Assembly (NCBI GenBank): GCA_026936325.1 | Contig: JAPTHN010000001.1 | Coordinates: forward strand, 95,867,859 to 95,931,858 | DNA from: Platynereis dumerilii | Lineage: Eukaryota > Annelida > Polychaeta > Phyllodocida > Nereididae | DNA length: 64,000 nt | Direction of reading: 5' to 3' | Shown: positions 36,851-48,070 of the stretch, in pieces | Numbering within the stretch: the first letter of the stretch is position 1 | Layout: each line of letters starts with the position of its first letter | Translations under genes and position numbers: made by a program | Notes under the pieces: generated by a model | What the model was told of the DNA's origin: nothing | Database searches by the model: none | What the model saw: the letters and a program-made list of their open reading frames with translations, nothing else

Positions 36851-39120
36851 ATATATTTATAGGAATAAAGGGGACATCTTTGAAGTATTGGATATATTGT
36901 GAGAGTTTCCAAGAATATAAAGAATTCTGGAGGTCTCAAATATTGCAATCCTATCAATTAATGAAACAAAATGTGTTCCTAATCTTAATGCATGTATTTT
37001 GTTTTAGCAATTACAGGAACACGCATACTATATTTCAGGTTCAAGCAAGTTTTCATTGATTCATGATGCTACTATGGTATTTTGGTGTGATATTAATATG
37101 AAATAAGGTTAAATTCAGGTATTTGTAACTGATTAACATTGAAAGCAGTAAAAAAAAACACACTATCCCGCCAACCACGCGAGCTGGGCCAAACTGCCCA
37201 ATGCGGTGTTTTCGACCAATGGGAGGTTATTGTAGTCATATATCTAGAGCAGACTGGTTTTTAAACAGGCCTTAGGCTGTTTTATTATCCCAAATAGGAT
37301 AACAAGCACACACTGGTGAACAATATCCCCCATGAAGCCCTGAAAAGTATAACAAGAGAGTACTTCTACAAGATTTTACTTGTCAAATATCATAAATTGT
37401 GCCATATATATTGACATAAATAGCAGTTATAGAAAATAAATTAGCATGGCAGTATCGGGGGTACTTTTCCTGATGCTTTTATGCTATTAATTTTTTAGAA
37501 TCTGCCATTGTTTTACTGTGTAACTGAAATTTTAGTAAATCAGCTGATTAACCTAAAAACACACAGTTATATGCCGAAGATTTGCTGTTGCGCATCTTCC
37601 AGCTAATGAAGTCGGATTGTTGAAAATATTGTTCTGATTATCAAAATCATTATGATTTTTTGGGGTGTGGAAATCAAATCAACAAATCATTTCTTATTCC
37701 TATAAAACATGATCTTGTGATGAACCATCACTTACAATCTTTCTTGAAATACCCTACCATGTGATGTTAAAGCCCGAGAGGGGGGGAGGGTACTTAACCG
37801 CCTTTTGCATAGAAATGTGCCACGGCGATTTTGAAAACCGGAACCGTTTTAATCCGGAAATCAATGCCAAAACCACAAGTTTACCTCAAATCCTTGAGTA
37901 AAATATCTGCAACCAATTTAATCTTTATGATTTTGATATCATTAGAATGTCTTTTCAAGCTGATTCTCACAATACCAAACATGTTGCATTGCAAAAACCG
38001 TAACCAAATTAATCAGATATTTGCTAAAATACCAAAACCCATATAAATCCCCCAGGCAAATTCAGAGCTGCCTCTATATATATACCCTCTTACAGTGAGA
38101 GACCTGCCTGGGATGTCAGGTTGCCTTTCATTTTGAAGATGTCATAATTTAGTGACCTCAAATTTTAAAGCACAGAGAATGAGAATTAGAATTTAAAGGC
38201 TGGAGCAGTCTGCATTTGATATCAAGTGCAGGTCCAGCACCATAATTTCGGATTTTTCTTAAACTCCAATACCCTAATACCTTGATTTTCTACTTAAAAA
38301 TCTAGAATGTTTGTCCATGAAGTTCTAGAAAATGTTGATGCCTGTGGCCTGTACTATGGGCAAATGAAATGATTTCCAGCAGCTATTGTTTCATAATACA
38401 TGTGGAGATTGGTGAATTTCTGACTTTGGTTGCTGATTGATGAGTGGTGGTTGTGTTGGTAGAACATGATGGAGTCATTCTGTCAAAGCCATTCATGATT
38501 TTGAAGATTAGTAGGAGGTCTACTCTTTGGGGTTTTTATTGCAATGATGGCAATTGATAATCTTTGGTGCTCCAGATGTTGATTTATTAGTACAGCAGAT
38601 GCACTAGCACTAGCTGGCATAGGTACACGGCGGTTGGATTTTTTTTGGGGGGGGGAGCGACATTTGCCCGAATTTTACGATCCAGATTTTATAACATGTC
38701 AAATGAAAGAGCTTGAAACTGCTGATTTGCCTGGGAATGGTTTTGTAACCTTTCTCTGTGTTGCGTCTGCTTGACTTTTTCCAGAATAAACCAGCACACT
38801 CCAATTTCCAAATGGATTTGATGAGACTGTGGCAATCTGACGCTGACTTCATTTCATACATAGGAGCAGCTAACATGTTGATTGAACTGTAGGTGTTCAT
38901 CAATATAGCCTCCTAGTTGTCCACTTCCAGGCTTGCTCTTTCCAAGTGGAAGCTCCCATCTGGTAGATGTAGCACTGACTGTTGTTTCAAATCAAATCAT
39001 TTTATTTTTTACGTCGGTGAAATATACTACAAAGGGAAAACATTAGCCAAAGGCTAATCACCTGACAACAAAGTTTGTTTCTAGAGGGTCAATTAATGCC
39101 CTCTACAAGCAAGGTGAGCA

Positions 39121-39240
39121 CCATATGATGGATGAGAGATGATTAGGCTGTGAGTCAGACACATAACCTATTCATTCAGTTCTTGGTCCAGTTGCCCCCG
39201 TTTAGAACTCTGGACACAACTCCCTCCACTTTTGGTAGGT
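39121..39240 (-). mobile_element. Diverged tRNA-SINE fragment
   Basis: Reverse complement matches the SINE body (GTCCAGAGTTCT, GGGGCAACTG, GTCTGACTCACAG) with many changes. The tRNA head is not recognisable. Confidence 0.6.
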
Positions 39241-39419
39241 CCTGTAAGATGAACCTTAGTCAGGAGCCACTGTCTCCAAGACTAGATTCAGGCTGCAAAG
39301 AGCAGCTTTACTGAGTCTCTAGATTCTCAGTGACAACACAGGTCAGGTGACCAGCTACAGCTGACACACAGGTCCTGTGACCAGCTACAGCTGACACTGC
39401 ATTGACTGCAACCGGCTAA

Positions 39420-39860
39420 AAGATACCCCTAAAGATACTTCTAGAATTTTCGAAGTCTTCATGGCATCTTTGTCCATGGAATTATGAGGGGACTGAGGTG
39501 TTATGTCACTCATGAGAGTCATGTGACAGGAGCAAAGAACAGGCTGCATTGAGTTGAAGACCTCTCTCCTTGTTGAGGATGGATGGTGTTGGTTGATTAT
39601 GATTGCTTATTTTCCCTTAAGTCGTTGCCAATCCTCCTCCCTCTCTAAAATATGACCTAAGGCCAAAGTGCATGAATGTTAAGTAGCTTTCAGATGTTCC
39701 CTTGCCACTGAGTTTTGTACCTCTCTGGAAGGTATGTTCTTTGAAATTGTTCTTACCTGTCTGTCCAACATATGTGTGATGATAATTCTTACATTTTACT
39801 TGACAAGCAAGACCACATTGGTTCTCTTTGGGCATAACATCTTTTGGATTCACTGGGAGA
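39420..39860 (-). pseudogene. PLE GIY-YIG relic inside the 5.7-kb element
   Basis: On the minus strand the frame reads KENQCGLACQVKCKNYHHTYVGQTG followed by a KEHT box. This parallels the GIY-YIG domain of the PLE at 42352-42405. It is a decayed fragment of a different, older PLE copy, with no full RT nearby. Confidence 0.7.
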
Positions 39861-40094
39861 CAAACCAGGGTTTGTGATACAATGTATTTCTTGATTGTAA
39901 GCTCATGAAAGTGTCAGGCTCCATTGTATTAAATTGTATTGCATATACCATCAGACATGCACTGCAATGCTGGCACAAAATTTGTGGTGAGCCTTCCACA
40001 ATGATACAGCTCAGGGCAGCCATAGTATAGTGCCAATGGGCAGAGATGAGGGGAACATTGCCAAGGTTCCCATGCCATAGCATTCACTAGTGTT

Positions 40095-40330
40095 GGTGAC
40101 CGCCGTATGGTGATGAGTGATTAAGAAGACTGTGAGTCTGGCACATACCCTACTAATTCAGGGATGTCCCAGGTCTTTCAGTTGCTCCAGCACAGAACAC
40201 TGGATACAACCTGCCTCCATTGATGTCCCATGGGCTCGGACCAAATTGAGTTCCAAGAGTGGGAGTCGAACCCACGACCTCACAGCCAAACAAGCGCCTT
40301 CAACATGTTGGCTTCATACACTCTGATCAG
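40095..40330 (-). mobile_element. tRNA-derived SINE, copy 2
   Basis: On the minus strand it has a perfect B box GGGTTCGACTCCC (40261-40273) and the same body as 11221-11455 (CATGGGACATCAATGGAGG, GTATCCAGTGTTCTGTGC). The A-box region is degraded. It shows that the SINE family is dispersed and that this copy entered the 5.7-kb element. Confidence 0.8.
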
Positions 40331-41029
40331 AATGGAGGCATCATCATTCATCACAATTTCGGTGTCAAAGAAGGGGATGAAACTACGTACGGCCCTACCA
40401 ATCATTGAGAGACATGATATATACAATGCAAGGGCTAGTGAATGGCTTCAGTGCACCTATATACTAGCATATGACAAATCAAAGAAATGCCCTGGACATG
40501 TGTGCATTGTTGTATTTGTCACAGATTTTATCAAATTTGACAGTTGACTATGAAAAACATTTTCTCAAAATTCAGTTATTGTTGGGTGTTGTCGGTTCTA
40601 GAAGTTGAGGATTCTTTTCTTAATATGCAAATACTGGAATAGCGAAATTTATTAGCATGTCACTAAATTATCAAAATAAGTGAGATGTCCAAGGTCAGCT
40701 ATTACATGTGCATATATCTGTATGTCATTAGCAAAATGGTAATGTTTCTGCAATCTCCAAATTCAAGTTGCATATGCCTTTATTGTCTTATAAGGTATTA
40801 TTGGTATTCATGCGCATGGATGAAACAGTTTTTCTCAAACGCTTTCAATTTCAAGGGTGTCCAACTGACGAGTACAAACTGCATAGTTTCTATGTCACCC
40901 ATCAGCATCTCATGTACTATGAATTTATTATGTCCAATGTACTTAAATGAAATATTGATGTTGAAAAACAAATTACTTGCTTATTAATTCAATTTATATT
41001 GTTCAATTTAATTATTATTTTTGGATATT

Positions 41030-41793
41030 CAAATTATGAGTGTGAATAAGCAGAGAAGTGACAAAATATTTTCTCGAGGCTGTCCGACCTTGGCATAAAC
41101 TTATAAATTATTGTAATAAATTTGGTAAATTGACATTATTTTGACACCTTACTCTCATTGTGGCTTCATTAACAAGTTAGGCTTGTAAAAACCTACAATT
41201 CAGTACCAAGTATGTACATATAAGGCACAACTGCACGGAGAAGACGGCAATATTTGCAATTTTTCAAATTTTCAGCAGACGCTGCGGTATTGAATATCAG
41301 TTGCTCATTACAAAAATGTATTCCAGAAACACCTTCAAAATCACCTCTAATGATGAAAGTAATTATATGGGACTGTATTCATGATCTTTTGGACCTCTCT
41401 ATATATGTAATTAGTTTCTCAGGAATAATAACGCTTCGTCCTACCCTAAAAAATGACTTAAAATGCCATATTTTTGTTAATTTCACCCATGAATCACATC
41501 ATACTACCATATTAAGACCATAAATGAATAGAGCTTATTATAACTTTTAATTTGGTACCATATATGCCCATCTATGATGAATAGAACGTGGTATAAGATG
41601 GATTTTTCTGATTTTTCCAAACCGCGTGAATCGCGTCGACGTTCCGATCATAAAATGGCTCTAAAATCTCAATCCACCACTCGGGAAACTTAAGACTTTA
41701 GGTTCCAGACACCTGAAGGTTAGGTCTATCCAAAAATTATAACAAGACACTTGGTCATTCCGAGCAATTAAATGACCCCAGGCTCTTGGACTA
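41030..41793 (-). repeat. Right long terminal inverted repeat
   Basis: Reverse complement of 36079-36850 with scattered differences. Confidence 0.88.
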
Positions 41794-41794
41794 T

Positions 41795-42703
41795 GAGTAC
41801 GACATCGAAAGTTTTACAAGACATATCAACTCACTGGACCCTCACATCAAGTTCACCATAGAGCCGGAAAATGAAGGGAGCATCCCCTTTTTAGACACGG
41901 AGATCGTCCTGAATGAAGACGCCACAGTTAAGACCAAGGTCTACCGTAAACCAACACACACGGACCAATATCTCAATTGGACTTCTAACCACCATCTTGA
42001 ACACAAGAGGTCCGTGGTCCGCACATTGGTCCAAAGAGCAGACACCTTAGTCTCAACAAAGGAGGACAAGGAAGAAGAGATGAAACACATTAAGACAGCA
42101 CTGGCAGCCAATGGATATAAACCTTGGATCCTGCAAATCCCAAAGAAGAAAACAACGAAGGACAACAACACCACCGACAAGACTGCAGCACCGAGGATAA
42201 CACCAATCGCCATCCCTTACATCAAAGGCCTATCGGAGAACCTGCAAAGACTATTCAAAACGCACCAGGTTCCAAGTTACCATAAACCCTTCAACACGTT
42301 GAAGAGTTTGTTGGTCAAGCCAAAAGACAAGATCGCCAAGGAAAACCAATGCGGATTGGTCTACCACATCCACTGCCAAGACTGCAAGAATGACTACATC
42401 GGGGAGACTGGTCGGAACATAGGAGTCAGATTCAAAGAACACACCTCAAGGAAGGGCACAAATTCAGCTGTCAAGGAGCACATGGAACATACAGGACACA
42501 GATGCACCATAGACAATGTGAAGATTCTGGATAAAGAAGATAATTGGTACAGGAGAAAAATCAGAGAGGCGATCCACATCCAGCGCAACAATCCATCCCT
42601 AAACAGAGACAGAGGCCTGGAACTCCCCCCCGTTTACTCCACACTCCTGTCACGTGACTCTCGCGAGTCACGTGACGACTCAGCCCCCTACAACATCCAC
42701 TGA
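41795..42703 (+). pseudogene. PLE second half: RT end, linker and GIY-YIG endonuclease
   Basis: Continues the PLE protein after the 5.7-kb insertion. The RT thumb side has HINSLDPHIKFTIE and PFLDTEIV, then YRKPTHTDQYLNW. After a basic linker comes the GIY-YIG nuclease (42352-42560): CGLVYHIHC, YIGETGR, RFKEHT, and the C-terminal NPSLNRDRG block usual for PLEs. The nuclease nicks the target in intact PLEs. This half has no stop before 42703. The element cannot be functional because it is interrupted and lacks its RT N-terminal part. Confidence 0.9.
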
Positions 42704-42779
42704 TGAAGACGATGCGACATCGTTGAAAATTATGGAATTAAAATCGTCAAATCCTCTGAAGGTAAAACCATCTTAAGAT
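42684..42779 (+). repeat. PLE 3' terminal repeat with hammerhead-like core
   Basis: Contains CTGATGA (42700-42706), a 6-bp stem ACGATG/CATCGT and GAAA (42725-42728). PLE terminal repeats are known to carry hammerhead ribozyme motifs. Here an extra A follows CTGATGA and I see no stem I, so activity is doubtful. Confidence 0.6.
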
Positions 42780-42822
42780 GTTTGTCGATGATAGCATCAA
42801 TTCCATCAATTTGGTTTTTCCA
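42778..42822. mobile_element. MITE, right end (beyond the PLE)
   Basis: ATGTTTGTCGATGATAGCAT then AATTCCATCAATTTGGTT, the complement of the MITE left end at 35037. Confidence 0.7.
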
Positions 42823-42882
42823 CTACCACTATTTTTCAGCACGTACATGACTAGTGCACACAGTGAAAAATAATGGTAGTGG
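42819..42882. repeat. Hairpin with ~20-bp arms
   Basis: TCCACTACCACTATTTTTCA and TGAAAAATAATGGTAGTGGA pair with one mismatch around a ~24-base loop. It could be a tiny MITE; no other evidence of a microRNA. 42883-43075 has nothing recognisable. Confidence 0.7.
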
Positions 42883-43074
42883 ACATTTGCCGCCAAATAA
42901 ACTGGTTGGAAATGATATTAATTCATTCAATTCTATTCAATTCATTGACCATTTTTCACCATTCTGCATGAACATAAACAGGGATATCTAGAATAAAATT
43001 TAGTTTTCAAGTGACAGGCTGATGCTAGTACTGGCGTATATACCTTTATCAATAAGCTTAATCCTGACCTTTGG

Positions 43075-43815
43075 ATATTAATTTTGAATTATTTCCATAA
43101 CACAAACACGACCAACTGAGCCAGCTCAGACAGCTGAAGACATCCTCCCATTGCAGGGTTCGTTAACACTTACCCTGCCAACAAGCACAATAAAGAGTTT
43201 TATGAATATGCTAATATTTTTACAGCTTTTTTTCCGGCGTTTAAAATCCGTGATTTAAGTAATTGTTAGTGGTTTTCTACAAATAAAATACTTAAAACGA
43301 AAAACAAGACAACAGTGACAATATTCAAACATTCAATCAGTTGCTTTCAACAATGTCCAACTGTGAATTATATTGGTCACAACCGGAGACTTGTTAATCT
43401 TTTAATGATTACTTCACTGAAACATGGGGCTTGCGGTCAGGGTAGGTTCACTAACCTTACACTGTGAGGATGGCTGAAGAAGCCCTTGTGAGAAGGATGA
43501 AAGCTCCTGGTGAGTCATGAAAAAACAGACCTTTGTATAATTATGATTGGTAATTAAAGAGCATTGGATGAAGAGAAAAGTAAAGGAAGCAATTGCCATC
43601 AGGAAAGACAAGCCATCGCTAAACCGGGGCCAGGGATGGGACCTCCCACCAATTTTCTGCAGCCTCCCGTCACATGAAGTGACAATGAGCAGTCATGATA
43701 CCAACTGAGCCAGCTCAGACAGCTGAAGAAGCCCTTGTGAGAAGGGTGAAAGCTCCTGCATGGTGAGTCATGAAAAAACAGACCTTTGTGTATAATGGAA
43801 ATAATTCAAAATATA
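43075..43815 (+). mobile_element. Second PLE relic with direct terminal repeats
   Basis: A small part of the GIY-YIG tail survives at 43564-43690 (KVKEAIAIRKDKPSLNR, then LPPIF). It lies between two direct copies of a terminal repeat (43471-43548 and 43723-43798) with CTGAAGA…GAAA cores. A further fragment of the terminal repeat is at 43108-43140. AT-rich words near 43095 and 43790 are inverted copies. RT is absent, so this is a severely truncated PLE of a family different from the one at 35454. Confidence 0.7.
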
Positions 43816-43904
43816 ATTCTCTTGTCCTAACCCACTAAATGGAACAGGAATTAATGTTCAGATTGAACGCAGGACTGATCAAATATATTTTACTGCTAAC
43901 AAGA

Positions 43905-45500
43905 ATTAAAATAATGTTTGAGAAATTTTGCTTGGCATTGAGAAATGTGTGCAATTACAAATGCCTGTCAATATTTTGCCTCTTTATTAATTGGAACCAT
44001 TGGAATGATTCATGTCATGACAAACCATCAAACAAACTTCCTGTGAAGATGATTTTGAAGTTATTTATGGATGCCTGCAGGAGATTCCAATTTGTTACTG
44101 AAGGGAAATTGAAAAATTAATCCAGCACTTTAGCCTGTCTGGATGGATTACTCAGTGAATCTGCATGTCTCTTTCATCAAAGTGGAACATGTTTACTGAT
44201 AGTGTTATTTGAGGCCCCTGGAGGGAGTTTGGAGACTGCAGAGCCTAAAGACATTTTGGAGAAAACCATGTCAGACACGAGCCAAATAAGCACTAATCGA
44301 TGGAAATGGGCAACTGGTTACGATGGCCATGCATTGAGCAGCCTGATTCTTCTATGGAAATTCGAAATAGTGAAGGCTCACCTTGTGAGGAAAAACAGCA
44401 TGAATTACAGCATGCAGTATTTCAATAAGTCATAGCATAAACTTTTCCTTAACTTTGCAGAGACTAATCTTGAGAGTGTCATGACTTTTTCATCAAATAT
44501 TTAATTACCTGAATTGGTAAACTCAGCATTAATACACATGTACAGTGACCTTACACAGTATTACCAGTAATTTACCACTTTTCACAACCTCAATTTTTCT
44601 GGGTTCCTTATTTGGATGAAATTATTTATTCTGAGCCCAAATGCATTTCTCATAACAGTCCTTTCCTTTCACTTAACATTGATGTGATTATTATCGCCTG
44701 GTTTGCTGTGAATATCACTGTTTACAGTCAAAATATCAGGGCCTATGATATTGTAAGAAATACCACCCTTCCATATGAAATTTCCCCACCCCTACTTCTC
44801 AAGTTCTCATACGGAAATAAAAATTGTACCGACCAATGAGCTAAATTTTATAAGAACGGGAATGTCCCCCACTTTTTAACTGAGGCAAAGATCTTTACTG
44901 ACACAATTGAAAGAAATGTTTTGATATGAATACGCATATAATCGAACACATTAGACTGCTGTCAAAAGTTATTGAAAGCTTGCAGATGTTTGTCATTGAG
45001 GAATGTGTGAATCTAAAAAAAAATCAATCAATGTTTTGCTTCTCTCTTAATTGGAACCATTCGAATGATTAATTTCATGACAAACCATCAAACAGCCTTC
45101 CTGTCAACATGGTTTTAAGTTATTTATGGACATCTGCAGGAGATTCCAACATTCTTCCAAAAGGAAATTGAAAAATTAATCCTACATCCACTTTAGTCTG
45201 TCTGGAATCTGGATGAATGGCACAGCGAATATGCATGCCCTTTGATCAAAGTGGAATGTGTTTACTGATAGTGTTATTTGATGCAGCTGGAGGGAGTTTT
45301 GAGGGCTTTAAATGCATTTTGGAGAAAACCATGTCAGGCACGAGCCAAATAAGCACTTATTGATGGAAATGGGCAACTGGTTACTAGGATCATGTATTGA
45401 GCTCCATGAATCCTGACTCTTGTTTGGCAATTCGAAATAGTGAATGTTCACCTTCAGGAAAAAACACATTAATTTAGCTGGACTTCAAGAAGTCGAAGCA
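43905..45500. repeat. Two-copy ~1.05-kb tandem duplication
   Basis: Copy 1 at ~43905-44480 and copy 2 at ~44930-45500 share long words such as ATTTATGGA, CTGCAGGAGATTCCAA, GAAAATTGAAAAATTAATCC-type runs and GAGCCAAATAAGCACT. They are clearly diverged with indels. ORFs of 75-93 residues do not persist between copies. 44480-44930 between them holds nothing recognisable. Confidence 0.8.
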
Positions 45501-45519
45501 CAAACTTTTCCTTGGCCAG

Positions 45520-46330
45520 ATTTCACAAAAACCTGCAAAATGACTTACCAGAAGTTACATTAGCACAAGTCTGATAAGGCCAGACATAATTGATTTGTAG
45601 CTTCTCAGATTTTCTCAGGGTGCTTTTTCTAAGGATATCCGGCAGGACAAAAAAAAGCTGAAATCTAAATCTTTTATTGTGTTAATCCATTAAATAAAAT
45701 CATGGGTAAACACTGTCTTCTGTAAGATTGGTAGATCAGAGTAACTAAAAATATGGCCTTGTGCTAATGTAACAACGTTAAATGATGGAGGACGGAATTT
45801 TTTACGTGGATCCTATTGCAATATAAATGAAATCACCAGCAGGGTACCACCCCTGGCCTGCTCCTGGGAGACCTGGCTTTCAGTTCAGAAAAAAATTTGA
45901 GATCTAAACTTGTGTTCGTTAACGTAATTTACAGAGGCATATTTTGCTAATCTAACACTATGAAATGGACAGATGCAAAATTGCGGTTAAATTAGCAATA
46001 AAAAAACATCTACCACACCCAGTTGTTTATGTTTTTGGTGATGCAAATAAGCAAATAAGACACGTTTTTCAATAAAGTTTTTGAATTTCATGTTTTAAAT
46101 TGGCATAAGTAGCAAGAACAGACAAAAATCCCCATGAAAAAGTTGCTAATGTAACCTCAGTGTCCTGTGACGGAATCGAGTTACATTAGCAGTCTTTCTT
46201 TATTTTTAATTTTTTTCAAGTTTTATGATGACCAATATAATTAAAAATGTTCCCAAAATAATTTTCAAGATGTTTTTTATCAATCACATATCATTATATT
46301 TTCCTGAATTGGTTTTAGCAGATTCCACAG
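45520..46330. other. Segment with dispersed TTACATTAGCA words
   Basis: GTTACATTAGCA or its complement, with small changes, recurs near 45555, 45763, 45990, 46143 and 46182 on both strands. This looks like the interior of a non-autonomous DNA element, but I could not define ends. No coding sequence. Confidence 0.35.
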
Positions 46331-46538
46331 AGTGCCAAAGTGAGCACGTCTGATCACCAATAAGTTTGGTTGTCCAAAATTGTCCTCATGAGGGATAAAA
46401 AGAAATCTTTTGAAGAGTAAAAAGCTACATATTTGAGGAATATTTTATTGATATTCATTCATTAGCTCTCAGATGTACTTAGCAATAGGTTTACTTGCTT
46501 CAGGAAGCAACAGAGAGATAAAAAAAGGGTTGGAAAGT

Positions 46539-46766
46539 TTAAGACCTGTACCTTCTGAGAGCACTTTTTGTGAAATCTGCCCTTGACCTTAGAGAGACTG
46601 ACAGAATGTCAAGGAAAGAGAAAAATTGGAGGAGCGAGTACATGTGTGTGTGCGATAGGGGAGGTGAAATGTTCTGTGCATGCACTCTTACATTCCAGCT
46701 CTTCCTTAGTAGATCTATCTCTGGGGCACTCAGATTCCAGGCCTCACAGCCATAAAGTGGCTGCAT
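46539..46766 (-). pseudogene. Possible LINE C-terminal relic
   Basis: The minus-strand frame contains PLYGCEAWNLS, similar to the LYGSETW-type box after the RT in several LINE groups. The rest shows no match that I recognise. Weak. 46770-47149 has nothing recognisable. Confidence 0.25.
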
Positions 46767-47149
46767 TGTTTGTTAAAAAATTAACTTTAGACATGATCAC
46801 CAGCCTTGTAAAATGTTTTTAGCATCTAAGGTGCAAAGAAAGTCACAGGGAACGAAATATACATATTTTTGAAAAATCACTCATATACCAAGTTGGCCTT
46901 TGCAGTAAATATAAATGGGTCAAAATTATGACACAATTTTTCCAGCAAACATCATTTGCTCCAAGCAAAGAGAAAAGTGACAAGCTATGGGCAGCATGTC
47001 CAAGATGTAATACATTGAAAGCAATTGTGCTTACCTTGAGAAGTTGAGGGAAAAGATCAATAACAAAACAACAATCATTTCACTTCAGCATCTGTCATAT
47101 GGTGTTCCAGGCGGCTCAGGTCAGGTTCACCTGCATGGTATTCTAATTT

Positions 47150-48070
47150 GGGGAAAGTAGGGTAATATGGGCAGTAGTTTAATATGAGCACCCTTTGCCA
47201 TATGAAAACTGATGCTGGTAGGTGCTTACCTCTGTTGGAATTTGTAAGTCTTTTGAACCTGATCATCTTCTCAGCAGACAGTATCTTGATTGCTGCCATG
47301 ATATTCAAGGTATTGTCTCTGGAACATTTGGTTGTAATTTCTTTCGTCATTTTGGCTTTGGGAGATTGCCTCTAGTATGTTGTTGACTGTAGAAGATGCC
47401 TCGAAGTGATGTAAATTTGGTTAGAGATACTCTTCCCTTGACTATGAAGTGTGGAAAGTGGCTGCCCATAATATCAGATATTTGTGATGCACTAAAATAC
47501 AGCATGATGTGTCGTAGGTTAATATGAACATATCGTTTGTCTGATTTTATGGGCATATGGGTGCTTCTGTATTTATTGTGCAAAAAGTTTGTCTGCTTAT
47601 ACGGGCATGTCCAGCAGGGGTGCTCACTGCTCATATTATCCTACAGCATACTTAGTTTTCAACTTCTTGTACCGACCCTCTTGTTGAGCACGGCCTACAG
47701 TGATCAGTATGTAGATAACGGTATCCCACAAAACTTGAAAAATTCTAAAGATGCTGTTATGGACTCCTTGTGTGCTATTGTCTATTACAATATAAGCTGT
47801 CATCTTCAAGAATAGCAGTTATCCGAGTGCTCATATTATACTTCTCAGGTGCCCATAAATGCTCCATCAGTTTAATATGGGCAATTTTTAATTTTTTTTC
47901 ATAGTGATATTACTCAAAAACAAATTGACCAAATGTCCTAAAATTACCTTCACGTTTAAGCCATATTTCAACTCTGTCTCACAAAGCTGGAATACTGTAC
48001 TTTTCACATTTATGCTGATGGCTAGAGCCACGAGACAAAAGTATGCTCATATTACCCAACTCTCCCCTAA
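47150..48070. mobile_element. Probable non-autonomous DNA element with subterminal repeats
   Basis: Ends are near-complementary: GGGGAAAGTAGGGTAATATG (~47152) and the complement of GGGGAGAGTTGGGTAATATG (~48065). The word TAATATGRRCA, or its complement, recurs about seven times inside (47163, 47181, 47520, 47625, 47830, 47874, 48043). Repeated subterminal words are often transposase-binding sites. No clear target duplication. The ~90-residue ORFs look fortuitous. Confidence 0.5.

Larger units (their letters stand above)
36079..41793. mobile_element. 5.7-kb DNA element with ~765-bp terminal inverted repeats
   Basis: Ends TAGTCCAAGAGCCTGGGG and its complement. Arms are 36079-~36850 and ~41030-41793, alike by eye at well above 95%. 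A 3-bp duplication TGA lies at 36076-36078 and 41794-41796, within the PLE coding region. The interior (36850-41030) has no recognisable transposase. It holds a minus-strand PLE relic and two minus-strand SINE copies. Superfamily unknown: a 3-bp duplication occurs in PIF/Harbinger, CACTA and some others, but the ends match none that I know. Confidence 0.85.
35454..42777 (+). mobile_element. Penelope-like element, 5'-truncated, split by a 5.7-kb insertion
   Basis: A 12-bp target duplication ATGTTTGTCGAT lies at 35442-35453 and 42778-42789. Without the inserted element the PLE is ~1.6 kb, against ~2.5-4 kb for full-length members. The N-terminal part of its RT is missing. Inverted ~96-bp terminal repeats lie at 35486-35581 and 42684-42779; PLEs are known for terminal repeats in direct or inverted order. 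It encodes RT and a GIY-YIG endonuclease. Confidence 0.88.

Noticed and set aside
36079-41793. Polinton/Maverick
   Set aside because: Long inverted repeats are present, but the target duplication is 3 bp rather than 6, the element is only 5.7 kb and no polymerase, integrase or capsid gene is visible.
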